From Zygnema cylindricum (Eukaryota > Streptophyta > Zygnematophyceae > Zygnematales > Zygnemataceae): a stretch of DNA of 64,000 bases. Shown here one piece after another: positions 33,967 through 45,124 of the stretch. Positions within the stretch are counted from its first letter, which is position 1; every line of letters begins with the position of its first letter. The notes under the pieces were generated by a model, which was not told the DNA's origin, searched no databases, and was given only the letters and a program-made list of their open reading frames with translations. Made by a program: the position numbers and the translations under genes. The stretch is taken from NCBI GenBank assembly GCA_037447655.1, contig JBBHKE010001223.1:238936-302935 (forward strand). Direction: 5' to 3'.

Positions 33967-34312
33967 GCCACCAAAAGGGGGAGCTAGTGGAGCTCGTGAG
34001 ACGAGGGCTCGATGTCAACGCTTTCAGCGTGGCGATTGGGAGTCTTTACAGCAAGAGCACACGGATCGAGTTATTGGCCTTTGTGTCTCACCTCCTCGTC
34101 GTCAGGCCCCACTACAAAGTTCTACCGCTAGACTGCACCGAGCTGTCCTCCTTGGTCGTTCGGGCGAATTTTCTCGGGCCGCGCGAGCTCTCTACCTTTC
34201 ACACCCTCTCCCTCTTCAGAGGCAACTGTTGACGCATTGCGATTGTTGCATCCGCCTGCACCTGAGAACATCCTCTCATTTGTTGAAGGGCATGACCCTC
34301 TTGAATCGTAAC
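33967..34312 (+). pseudogene. Non-LTR retrotransposon ORF, segment before the reverse transcriptase
   Basis: The plus strand encodes a segment ending in a helical region (RLHRAVLLGRSGEFSRAARAL) and, after a frameshift near 34225, ATVDALRLLHPPAPENI. The pattern 'GEFSRAARAL ... LHPPAP' is typical of the region before the reverse transcriptase in a group of non-LTR elements with N-terminal zinc fingers. The C-like solo LTR at 34313 follows. Confidence 0.6.
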
Positions 34313-35381
34313 TGTTGGTTTGAAAAGTTAGTTTCGTGCGTGCGTGTCGTTTCGTGCGTACATAATGTTTCATGGGTACAGTACGCTACTCTAATGCTAC
34401 CTTGATTTACTGTGGAGGTTCGAATGGATTTGGGAATTGGGGGAGTAATGGTACTAATTGTTTTGGGATGTACGTTATTATTTGATTGGCGCAAACAAAA
34501 CGTAAAGAAAGGTTCGGAATATGTAAATGTACGGCGGATCGCGAAGCGATCCGATCTGGAATGTTTTTGGAGAAGTAAGCCGCCGGTACGGACTAATTTG
34601 GATGGAGTGATGTCATTTCGCCAAGTGGATTTTGGTGATTATGCTTCACGACATCAAGGGTGCCGAAGAAGAGCTACGGACGGCGGCGCCGTCAGTTTGG
34701 TGAGGGACGCGAAATCGCGTCCATCACATGATATTTATTTTGGACGGTCCAGATTCGTTTGACGGAATTCGTAAGACATGTAAATATTTAGCAATGTTTT
34801 GTCCTGTGTATTAATTACTAGTGTAGATCTTATGTACACTCACATTAATTGAGGGAGTTGATTGATTACGTACGGCTGGTATGCCTCCGTACAATTAGTA
34901 GTAAGCTGTAGTATATATTTGTAGGACTTAGTCATTTTTAGATTTAAGGGAACCTTTGGACAGAAACTGTTTTCTGCTCCTTTTTTGGAATTTCATCTGA
35001 GAATTGCTCTCAATTCTATTGGCAGAATTATCTGAAATTTAGCATGTGTGTTCCTCTTTGTATTGGAAATATTGTGGCAAATTTGCAGACCTAGTGTTTG
35101 TCTGGTTTGCTTGGGGCTTCATTGTGAAGTTGGTCAGATTTATCAAAGTTCTGGCAGGCTGTTTTTCTGTAACTTTGACTGAGTGTTGTGATTATTCGGT
35201 TTGGTATTGTTATATGAAAATTGGTGGGAATACTAAGTGGCCTAGAAACTATTCGGTTGAGTAGTTTCAGCTTGGTTTGGTTATTCTGTAGATTTCTGAG
35301 TGGAATCAAAGAAGGCTATTTTGGGGTAGTCTGTGGTGCTTCCGAGGGTACATTCATGGCTGAAAAGGACTATGAACAACA
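34313..35381 (+). mobile_element. Solo LTR related to copia family C (1069 bp)
   Basis: It starts TGTTGGTTTGAAAAG and ends GAACAACA, and is flanked by the target duplication GTAAC (34308-34312 and 35382-35386). Its interior shares TACGGCTGGTATGCCTCCGT with the LTRs of element C. There is no internal region. Confidence 0.9.
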
Positions 35382-35386
35382 GTAAC

Positions 35387-36780
35387 CTCCTCTTTAAGGT
35401 AACCTCGGGGATGGCTCGTGGTCACATTCCCCAAAGTGTATTCCCAGTTCTTTCAGTCGCTCGACTTGTGGCAGTTTCTAAGCGTGTTGGGGGGATTCGT
35501 CCAATTGCTATTGGTAAAGTTTTGTACCACTTGGTGGCTCGTGCTATTTGCATCCAACTCCAAGGAGCGTTTCACGACTATTTTTGGCCGCATCAATTTG
35601 GTGTTGCTACGAAAGGGGGGTGCGAGGCCGTTATACATGGCTTACGAACTGTTTTGGATCTTCATCCAGATTGGGTGGTCGTTCAGGTGGATGTAGCTAA
35701 CGATTTCAATACAATTGATCGTAATGCTATTTTACATGAACTACAACATGCACCTTCACCTATCAACCAACTGTTCCCTTTTGTTCGGTCTTTTTATGCT
35801 CGGCCTAGCTCGCTACTCTTTCCTCTTGGGGGTCCGTTGGGTGATGTTGTCACTTTAGAGTCCGCAACCGGCAATCGCCAAGGTGATCCCTTAGGGGCAC
35901 CCCTTTTTTCTCTTGCCCATCTTCAAGTATTCCGAGCGTCAGCTACGGCCTTCGAGGGTTGTTTATTTCCTTCAGTCGCGGATGACACACATATTGTGGG
36001 TCAGCGCGATTAGGTTTTTTTGCTTTCTCTCATTTTGCGGACCAGCTTTCATCGGATTGAGCTCTCTGTTAAACCATCTATGTGTGTGGCTTGGTGCCCA
36101 CGAGGTTTGCCGTGGTATTGCCCACTCCCCAACGGTTTTCGTCTAGCATCTCACGATGAGGGTATCAAGGCTTTAGGCTGCCCTATTGGTGGTTCTTCTT
36201 TTGTTAACCATGTGGTTGAGGATATGTTGTTGGAGGATCTTCCTCACAGCGACGACCTCCCAAAGCAGTTGGATGCACGAGTGGCGTTTCGGATCTTGAT
36301 CCGTTGTTTTGCCCAGCGCCCTCTTTATCTTGCGCGGACTTTACCACCCAGGAATTCTTTTCTATCTTCCCTTAAGGATTTTGACGACAAACTTTTGGGT
36401 GTGCTTCATCACCTCGTTGGGCATGGGATTTTTGATCGTCTGGCGGGGGCACTCGCTCGTCAACAAGCAAGCCTCCCAATTTCCAACGGTGATTTAGGTT
36501 TGATTTCCGTGGCCAAAGTTGCGCCAGCGGCGTATTTGGCGAAGACTTCCTTTGACAGTGTGCACGAAGAACGTTTGAATCTGTGGGTCCTAAGAGTCCT
36601 CCATTGAGTCTATTAGTTGCGTTTTACCGTCAGCGTGTCTCAATTGCACTTCAACATGCGCAAGCGGCGGCTCTCCTTCGACGTAACACACTCGCAGAAG
36701 ATCGGCAGGGTCTTCTAGACCTTTCGCCAAAGGACCCGGTTCACATCCATGATCTTCGTGGTTGTGGACCTTAGTTTGCC
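35387..36780 (+). pseudogene. Non-LTR retrotransposon reverse transcriptase, frameshifted
   Basis: Reverse-transcriptase blocks appear in order: VGGIRPIAIGKVLYHLVARA, HQFGVATKGGCEAVIHGLR, VQVDVANDFNTIDRN (block A with catalytic Asp), GNRQGDPLGAPLFSLA (block B) and SVADDTHIVG (block C, where the usual F/YxDD is VADD). A TAG at about 36012 and a frameshift separate this from the thumb region (KALGCPIGG, then LARTLPP, GDLGLISVAKVAPAAYLA). The pattern 'RPIAIGEVLxRLxAK ... QFGV' marks a clade of non-LTR elements separate from plant L1. No endonuclease domain is seen; the region between 34312 and the reverse transcriptase seems partly deleted. Confidence 0.8.
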
Positions 36781-36784
36781 TACG

Positions 36785-37615
36785 GGTAGTCTAGTCTAGG
36801 TTTTTCATTTTGTAGGCGGTCTTAGTGTGTAATTGTTTTGTTTTGGTTCTTTGCTCTTGTTAGTTTTGTTGTCTTTCGTTTTTGTTTTTAGGCGTAGATT
36901 ATTATTTTGTGCCTCTTGTAGTCTCCAAATGTTTTTTTTCAGTTTTACCTTTTTTGTACTAAGATGGTTTTCCCATTGCAATTTTAGCAATAAACACTTC
37001 TTTTGTACGTTATACTCCGATGACTGGACAGCGCAACATTAGGTCACAGTGTAACATTTATGTGAAGTTCGAGTTGATAGTGTTTGTTTTGCATTTTTTT
37101 GTACGTTTTTTTATGGAATCTGGCTTCGACGTTTGTATCATCGAATTCGTTGGAATGTTATGAAGACTTCATACTCTTGCAATGCATCATCCACAAATAG
37201 TGTAGTTTATCATTTGCAAAATGTAGAATCGTGTAGAAGAACCCTTTTTCTTCCCATAAATATGAAAGGTGATCAAGAATTGCGATTGAAACGAAGCAAA
37301 GCTTCATTGGCGTAAAAAAAAAATAGTAACAATATTGTGACAACTTTTCTTTTTTTTAATCTTCGGAGCTATAACTCGCTCACTGCACCATACATCAACA
37401 CTTACTCAAATGCGCACTAAACTTAGTTAAATTTATTGGCCGCGTTTTGGTTCTCTAATAGTAATGTTTTTATGTTTTCCATGATATGTTCTCTTCAATA
37501 GAAAAATAATCCATAAACGCACCCCCTCATTGAAAACAAAAACACAAGCACAACAAAAGTACATATTGGTCCGAGAGATTCACGAAACTATCGATCTGCC
37601 AATATTTTTCCACAA
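36785..37615. other. Non-coding stretch between two retroelements
   Basis: The sequence is T-rich up to about 36960, probably the 3' tail of the non-LTR element, and then AT-rich without recognisable genes or repeats. Confidence 0.4.
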
Positions 37616-37620
37616 AAAAA

Positions 37621-37807
37621 CTGAGTTACATTCTATTACATCTTGAAGTTGGCTGTTGAGTAGGGTGCTTGATAGCTTCTGTTTTAGATGTCTACTTCCA
37701 CTACTACTGCTACTGGCTCTCCTCCTGCTACTCTGGTTATTTTAGATGTCTACTTCCACTACTACTGCTACTAGCTCTCCTCCTGCTACTCTGGTTGTAG
37801 AACAACA
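37621..37807 (+). repeat. Truncated 5' LTR of copia element B with a 58-bp duplication
   Basis: It matches the 3' end of the LTR at 41965-42938 (from 42834 on). The rest of the 5' LTR is missing. A 58-bp segment (37683-37740) is repeated in tandem at 37741-37798; it contains the gag ATG, so the second ATG (37746) is the one in frame with gag. The LTR ends GAACAACA. Confidence 0.8.
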
Positions 37808-38420
37808 GGTTATGGGCCTTTCATCAAGAATTCCCATATTCAATGGCCAAAAGTATGCATACTGGGCAGCAATGGTTGAATCCACATTTGAAACAGTTGA
37901 TTTATCGGGGGTTTGGATGGTACTTTAAATGAAACAGATCTGAGCTGGCCGAAGAAAAACTCATTGGCGCGAAACAATCTAATCTTGTGCATCTTAGAGA
38001 ATTTGGTTATGTCTCGGCTCAAAATGAAGAAAGCAAAAGGAATCTGGGAATCACTAAAAACTCCTTTTGAGAAATCTAATGTCCAGGAAGAACTTCTGGT
38101 GGCTGGACAAATTTGGGACTGTAAATACTCCGGGGGGAGTATGGTGGAATATTGTGATAAATTTCGTGCTCTTATTGATACACACTCGTTAGCTGGTGGC
38201 TCATTTCTCGAGTTCCAGCAGGCAACTTTACTTGTTAGAGGACTCCCTAGTAATATGAAAGGAGTGTTTGTCCAGCTAAAAACTCATGATAAGTCTAGCT
38301 GGACATTTCAGTTAGTATACAATCTGATCTTAGAAGAAGAAGCAACTACTAAAATACTTCATGCAGAGAGAAAGGTAGAATTTTTGAACACAGATTTTGA
38401 CAAAAAAAACTTTACTTAAT
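37746..38420 (+). pseudogene. Gag of copia element B, frameshifted
   Basis: The first frame (37746-37928) encodes a Ser/Thr-rich start that crosses the LTR end and the primer site (EQQVMGLSSRIPIFNG). A frameshift near 37905 moves to the frame with the UBN2-type Gag domain (IWESLKTPF, GGSMVEYCDKFRAL, LVRGLPSNMKGVF). A downstream CCHC knuckle (about 38490-38534) has a TAG in place of one residue. The gene is dead. Confidence 0.85.
37808..37822 (+). other. Primer-binding site of element B (half-tRNA type)
   Basis: GGTTATGGGCC follows the LTR directly, as in A, C and D; the next bases (TTTC) no longer match the initiator tRNA. Confidence 0.7.
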
Positions 38421-38672
38421 CAGAACAAAAATCAGGATAGGCATCAAAATCTGAATCAGTATAACAATAGGCCAAATAGACAGTCTATTACTTGCTTTTA
38501 GTGCTCTAAAAAAGGACATGGATACAGGTATTGTTGGAAGCTGAAAAAGGCAAATGAAACAGGACTATATCGTCCAGGCTGGAAGCAAAGCCCATATCAT
38601 AAGGGCTTCGTTGAGACCTCTTCTCGGGGAACTGCTCTCTTCTCCGGTTTTGCAACTGAAGAAGATGATCCC

Positions 38673-39990
38673 TTGTCTTATGCTAAAGGTGAAGAATCAG
38701 AATTATTCGCAATGGTGGCAGCTATGGAAGGTCAAAGAGATACAGGATGGATCATGGATATCAGAGCTTCGGCACACATGTGTTCGAACAAATCCAGTTT
38801 TTCCAACCTCAAGGCGACAACTCCCAAGAACATCTACTATGCCTGCGCCATGAGTGTGCAAACTTCAGCACAGGGTGATGTATCTTTACTGGTAGATGTG
38901 GGGGAAAAGTCTATAGAAATAACTCTCAACAATGTGTTATATGTACTAGAGTTCAAAAATAATATATTTCTACTTCTTTGGTAGAGAGCAAAGGCTTTGA
39001 TGTAATCCTCAAAGGAGGAAGACAGGTTGTTAGCAAGCTAGGAAAAGTTCTAGTGACAGGAACTAGAGATGCAAGCAAGATGTATAGGATAGATATGGCT
39101 CAATACAAAAAAAATGATGTTCTCTATTCTAGTGTATTGTTTGTTAATGAGCTATGGCATAAGACATTAGGCCATATCAATTATGATACCTTACAAAAGA
39201 TGGTGAATTCAGGAAAGGTTGAGGGTGTTTCTCCTACTTGTCAGCCTGTGAAATCATGTGATGGATGCTCACTTGGAAAAATCCATAGATTACCTTTTCC
39301 ACAACAATCTGACCACAGATCCGACAAAGTTCTACAACTTAACCACTCGGATGTTCTCGGTCCATCACAAGTTCCATCAGCTGGAGGTGTCCACTATATG
39401 GTTACATTCAGTGATGACTACTCGAGGTTCACAGGAGTCTACTTCATGCAGCACAAGAGTGAAGTGTTTACACACTTTAAGCACTAAAAGGCATGGGCAG
39501 AAAAGCTGCATTTAGTTCGGATCTTGGCACTAAGATCGGACAACGGAGGAGAATATACTTCAAAGGAGTTCCAAAAGTTTCTCCTCCAGGAAGGTATCAG
39601 TCATAACTTGACAGTTCTGTACACTCCGGAAAAAAATGGTGTATGTGAAAGACTAAATAGAACTGTAACATTAAGTGGTATATGTATGCTTGCACACAAA
39701 GGTTTAGATTTGAAATTCTGGGCAGAAGCACTTAATTCTGCGGTTTATATCAAGAAAAAATTGCATCTAGATCGGTTAAGACTACACCTTATGAACTCTG
39801 GACAGGCATGAAACCAGATGTTAGCCACTTTAGATTATTTGGCAGCAAATGTTTTATCTTAGACACATCCCAGACTAGATGGAATATGGAAGCTAATGGC
39901 TTACCTGGGATCTTTATGGGATATGATGACAATGCAAAGGGTTATAGAGTATATGTCTTAGAGAAAAAGAAAGTTATTGTATATATAAGT
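38673..39990 (+). pseudogene. Copia element B protease and integrase, broken
   Basis: The protease motif is damaged: MDIRASAHMC instead of the DSGASxHMC seen in D. Integrase follows over several frames: LWHKTLGHINYDTL...CDGCSLGKIHRLPFP (HHCC zinc region), LNHSDVLGPSQVPS (first Asp), LRSDNGGEYTS (second Asp) and EKNGVCERLNRT (Glu). Interruptions include frame changes near 38975 and 39780 and a TAA after HFKH at 39485-39487. Confidence 0.85.
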
Positions 39991-40276
39991 ATGCAGTAGA
40001 AGGATGAACACGATTCGGTTGATCTGTTCACAAACAGCGAAAGTGAACAAACAAGAAAGATACAGGAGTATGTGATCTTTAAGCATACTCAATCTGTTTA
40101 TTTTCAGTCACAGTCACCGGCTACAAATACATCTCCACATGTTCCTTTACCACATGTAGCACCTGCTACAAAACTAGCTTCGACACCGGCATTTACACAA
40201 ATTCCTAGTGGAACCGGCATAACCAGATCCAGTTTCGGCACCTGCAACAGCTCAGACCTGGACAACAAATTGCACG

Positions 40277-41947
40277 TTGCCGACGATTTCAACGTCAGAA
40301 TTTCCGGGGGGAAGAAGAACCAGCAGTCGTCTGCAAGCAAGCTCACATTTTGCTTTCTGTGCAGCTACAACGGAACCGTTAACAATTCAGGAGGCCTTCT
40401 CATCACCTAAGAGAAATCACTGGATCGAGGCGGTAAACGACAAAATGAAATCCATCATGGAGGCGCAGAAGTGGGAGCTGGTGGATCTTCCTCCGGGCAG
40501 GAAAGCCATCGACAGCAAATGGGTGTTCAAAGTGAAACTCAACCCGGACAACACCATCGAAAGGTACAAGGCCAGACTTGTGGCCAAAGGTTACAATCAG
40601 AAAGAAGGTATTTATTTTGAGGAAACCTTCTCTCCGGTTGTCAAATTTCCCACTGTCAGAATCTTATTAAGTTTGGCTGTTATAGAAAACATGGAAGTCC
40701 ACCAGATGGACGTTAAGACTGCTTTCCTACATGGAGAGTTAGAGGAAACCATTTACATGAAACAACCAGAGATGAATGCAGAAAAAGGGAAAGAAAACTT
40801 AGTTTGTAAACTAATAAAATCGTTGTATGGGCTGAAACAAGCCCCCAGACAATGGAACTTAAAACTAGATGAATTTCTTAATGGACTAGGATTTCAAAGG
40901 ATTAGTTTAGATCATTGAGTGTATGTACTGCAAGGGGAGGATGAGATTCTTTATATTGCTGTATATGTGGATGACTTGCTTTTAATAAGCAAGTCTATGG
41001 ATGAAATAAATCGAATTAAAGTGGCTTTAAGATCAAGGTTCCAGATGAATGACTTTGGTGAATCTAACTATATCTTAGGAATACAGGTAGAGAGAGACAA
41101 AAACAGGAAACTCATTATGTTAACCCAAAAGGAAGCAATAAGTAATATGCTGGAAAAATTTGAAATGAAAGATGTAAAAGGATCTGTAACTCCTTTTGAA
41201 TTCAGACAGAAGCTTGAAAGAAGTGAGTCAGACTCAGGCATAATGGTTAGTGAGAGCTTAGTGTCAGGGGAGGAAGAATTTATGGCTTCAAAGCCGTATA
41301 GACAGGTAGTGGGAAGTCTCATATACTTTATGAATTGTACGAGACCTGACATTGCAACAGCTGTAGGAGTCCTAAGTAAAAGTCTGCAGAATCCTATGAG
41401 GGCAACCTAAGAAGTTGCAAAAAGAGTTTTGAGATACCTTGTAGGCACTCGAGATCTTAAGATGATACTCGGAGGAAGAGAAGTGAAAATGCAGACTTGG
41501 AGTGACGCCAACTATGGGGATATGCCAAGCCGAAAATCCACAACCGGCTTCGTCCTAAAATCGGAGATGGAACTTGCTGCTGGAGCAACATGCAACAAAA
41601 GGTTACAACACAGCCTAAAATGGAGTCAGAGAACATTGCAACAGCTTCTGCAATCAAAAAACTCCTATGGGTTAAGTCCATTTTGCAGTAACTTGGATAC
41701 ATGGAGACAAGTCCATAGATTATTTGGTGTGACAACCAGGCAGCCATTGCTATTGCTACTAACCTAAGTCATCACTTTAAGAGCTAGCACATGGATGTCA
41801 GACTTCATTTTGTGAGAGAAAATGTGTTTGCAAGAGTGTTAAAATTGTGTTATTTACCGGATGAGAAAATGGTTGCTGACATGCTAACCAAACCCCTTCC
41901 TGCTCCTTAATTGTAGTTTTGTACAAAGGGTATTGGGCTGACTGAGT
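40277..41947 (+). pseudogene. Copia element B reverse transcriptase and RNase H, broken
   Basis: Ty1/copia reverse-transcriptase blocks are clear: WELVDLPPGRKAIDSKWVFK, ARLVAKGYNQKEGIYFEETF, VHQMDVKTAFLHGELEE, KSLYGLKQAPRQWN and YVDD (IAVYVDDLLLISKS). RNase H (LVGTRDLKMIL...TWSDANYGD) follows. TGA at 40916-40918, TAA at 41408-41410 and frame changes after 41600 break it. The domain order protease-integrase-reverse transcriptase places it in Ty1/copia. Confidence 0.9.
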
Positions 41948-41964
41948 CTAAAGATTAAATGGAG

Positions 41965-42938
41965 TGTTGAAATTGGAAATCTTTACTCAGTTGATAGAGC
42001 TCTGAGGAGGAATTAACGACTTAGAATATTTTGGGAAATGAAAACCTGTAATACTTACCATAAATAGTGTTACAGTAATAGAAGACTAAGAGAGTGTACT
42101 GTACGACCAGTTGGACACGCGTGGACAGGAAAAGGGTGTTGCAGGTTTCACGGAGTAGCGCCGATGACCAACTACACGTGTCGAGAGATTAACGAGCGGA
42201 TTGATGAAATCGGACGAACGGAACACGAACCGCATATCTGGAAAAGTTTGGTACGGTCAGCCAAAAAGGGTCGTTGATTCACATCGAATTGACGGACGCG
42301 ATTCAGAAGGGACCACAAATGACGAAGCACAATTGGACGGTATCAGGTGCTTCGTACTACATGACAACAGCCAGCCGGATGCTATGGACCACTGCTGACT
42401 AAGCGCCAGGAACATTTAATGTACGGTCTTTTATTTGTAAATATTTGGAAACAAGGATTTGTAGTTTAGCTATTTTAAAATAGTGTCGCACTATTCAGAT
42501 TTAGAGAAATGGCAAAATTAGTTTTGGAAGTACTCTTAGAATAATAAATATAGTCTTAGTACTTTTTCATAGCATATGAGAGTACTGTAGTACAGTCACA
42601 TAGATTAGTGTGACCAATAGATACTCAATGTGAGTATATAGTTTAGGACTTAGACAAATTGTGATTATCCAAGTCTTGGGATATTAATCAACTATGGCAG
42701 TTTTTGTGAATCTGCAGTGTGAATATGTTATGGTTGACTGGATCAATTGAGTTAAAGCTTTGAGGAGTGATTCTACACTGTGTTTACTATTGTGTTTACT
42801 ATTGTTATGCAGAATTTGAGTCTGCATAGATCACTGAGTTGCATTCTATTACATCTTGAAGTTGGCTGTTGAGTAGGGTGCTTAATAGCTTCTGTTTTAG
42901 ATGTCTACTTCTAGTACTACTGCGATTGTAGAAAAACA
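41965..42938 (+). repeat. 3' LTR of copia element B (974 bp)
   Basis: It starts TGTTGAAATTGG after a purine tract and ends GAAAAACA (GAACAACA in the 5' copy). The right flank begins CATGG; the left flank needed to confirm a target duplication is lost. Confidence 0.85.
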
Positions 42939-43905
42939 CATGGAACCACTCAAATCAAAACACGTATGCAAAAACTTGTTTATAGAAGATACGCGATGTT
43001 GAAATTTTGTTGTCTGTAATATTACAAAGACCTCTTTATGTAACCATACCCCAAATAAGTAATTATATGAATTACAGAATTTGTATTTTTTTGTCGGTTA
43101 CATTTTGCGGCGTCTACCTTTAAGTCATGGAACGAAAATCACGTCGTACGTGGCGTATCAGACAATTTGTTTTTTTTGCTAAAATAACATATTATATTAA
43201 AAAATAAAATATTAAATTTAAAATATACTATATATCGCGATATATATCGCGAAAACATATGTTGGTCTTGGTACGATATATCGAGGAGTCTGCTCGATCG
43301 ATATTCAATATATCAATATCAAAATTATCGCGATATGAATTTACCTGATACCCAACACTAACTTGAGGTACCTCACCTAATAGGGTTCATAACTGTAATA
43401 GAGTGCCCTTCTAAACAGTGTGGTGTACGGACTATGAGATCTATATTATTTTGTACTTTTTCAAGCAAAAAATTACAGAAAAAAATATTTACGCTAACGT
43501 GCGCGCATGTAAATGTGCTCTGGAAAAAATGACGCAGATGTCACAAAAACGCGACGGCGTACGATTTTAACAATTTCGTACATGCACATATTTTAGTGTG
43601 AAGATATTATGCGACGACGATTATTACAAAGCAGTTTAAAAATTAGAGTTAATGATAAATTAGAATAATTTTTTTTTTGGAAAAAGCTGAAATTTTCAAT
43701 TAGCGTAAATAACGTTAATTGTTTCATTACGCTTTCTATTTCATTACGCTAATAGCGATTCACAATGTAGACACATTGTTACTAGGATTTCCTTAATTTC
43801 AATCCTCAAAACGTTTGCGTTTTCGTTTACGTGTCTTTTCTGTTATTACAGCTGGAAACAAGTATTTTGGCGTCTATGGCCACCGATACATCTCCAAAGT
43901 AGGAT
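42939..43905. other. Non-coding stretch with DNA-transposon remnants
   Basis: GATACCCAACACTA ending at 43360 looks like the right end of a hAT element related to that at 28795-29691, with CG(ATAT) motifs upstream; its left end is not visible. 43500-43767 is an inverted relative of 62474-62660 and ends GCGATTCACAATG next to TA. Confidence 0.5.
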
Positions 43906-43910
43906 AAAAC

Positions 43911-44750
43911 TGCTTTTCTGAGACAACAGCCGGAACCGAAGACGATGTGGATGCCGGTGTAGTCATCTCGGAACCAAACCAAGCAAGAAACTTTCACAAA
44001 AACCGGTCTGAAAAACAGCAACTTCAACAGTTGATAAAACCCAAACCAGAGACACAATAGCTCTGAAAATCAACCAAATTGTATATAATATCAGGATGAA
44101 CATACACACAAAATTACAAGTAATTCTGTCAACAGATCAGTGAGATATTCACATATGAAAATGCCAAAAACAGGCTGTACAGTTTTTGACTACAAAATGT
44201 TCATACCTTCAAAGTTATCTAAGTCCTACTAATATACACCGAAGCCTATGCTGCTGAACGAACGGAGGCATACCAGCCGTACAATAAATATCTGCGGCTC
44301 GAAACCGAACAAGGTACGTCATACAAAAAGATTCCTTTACTAATCAACTAACCACACAAAGACAAAAATCTACTTAACTAGATATTCACAAAGGAGTAGG
44401 ATTCTATATGCCACGTCATTTGTCGTGTATGTGGCTCACACGGACCACCATTTGTCGGCGGTCTCCCTCAGCCGCGTACATATCACATTTGGCACGTAGA
44501 CAAATCTTCATGTGCCATTTTGTCCTCAAGTGTATCTATGCACAAACAATCGGATATTATGGAGTGTCCTCTTTCTTGTAGTGACTTGTGTCTCGGGAGT
44601 GTATACAAAGGTGTACTCCCTACCGATCTAGTGGAACATCAATTCTGGTGTGTAATGAAACGAACTTACAACCAAACATATGCTAAGTCGTGAAACTCTC
44701 TCTCCCTCACACTCGAGGCATAGAGAGGACTAAAGCTTTCCAAAACAACA
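43911..44750 (-). repeat. 3' LTR of copia element C (840 bp)
   Basis: In sense it runs from TGTTGTTTTGGAAAGC (44750) to GAAAAGCA (43911). The other LTR, after removing element D, is also exactly 840 bp. The target duplication AAAAC flanks the whole element at 43906-43910 and 56117-56121. Confidence 0.92.
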
Positions 44751-44773
44751 CTCCGTTAAAGCTTTAGACTCTT

Positions 44774-45121
44774 CTAGCCACTTAAGCCACATGCCTCTCT
44801 GCAAAACTTTAATTTAGGTGCAGGCAAGGGTTTAGTCATCATGTCAGCACCCATCTCCTCATCTGGTAAATAACTAAGTTTCAGAAATCTTCCCATAACC
44901 TTCTCTCTCACAAAGTGTAGCTTGATATCAATGTGTTTGCTCTTAAAGTGATGGCTAGGGTTAGATGCAATAGCAATGGCAGCCTGATTGTCACACCACA
45001 CTACTTGAGGTCCAGATTGCATAAAAAAAAGCTCTTGAAGGAGAGACTTTACCCAAAGTAACTCTTTGACGGCTGCGCTAGCCGCCATGTACTCAACCTC
45101 CATAGTAGACTGAGCTGTCAC
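44774..45121 (-). pseudogene. C-terminal RNase H of copia element C
   Basis: The frame (TAQSTMEVEYMAASAAV, VWCDNQAAIAIA, KHIDIKLHFVREKV, MTKPLPAPK) is the end of copia RNase H. It is in the same frame as the main pol ORF, separated by a single TAG (45122-45124) at a position where D has Gln. Confidence 0.9.
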
Positions 45122-45124
45122 CTT

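Noticed and set aside
34412-34762. 116-codon plus-strand frame inside the C-like solo LTR
   Set aside because: It lies wholly within the LTR, has no known domain and is not preserved in the related LTRs of element C.
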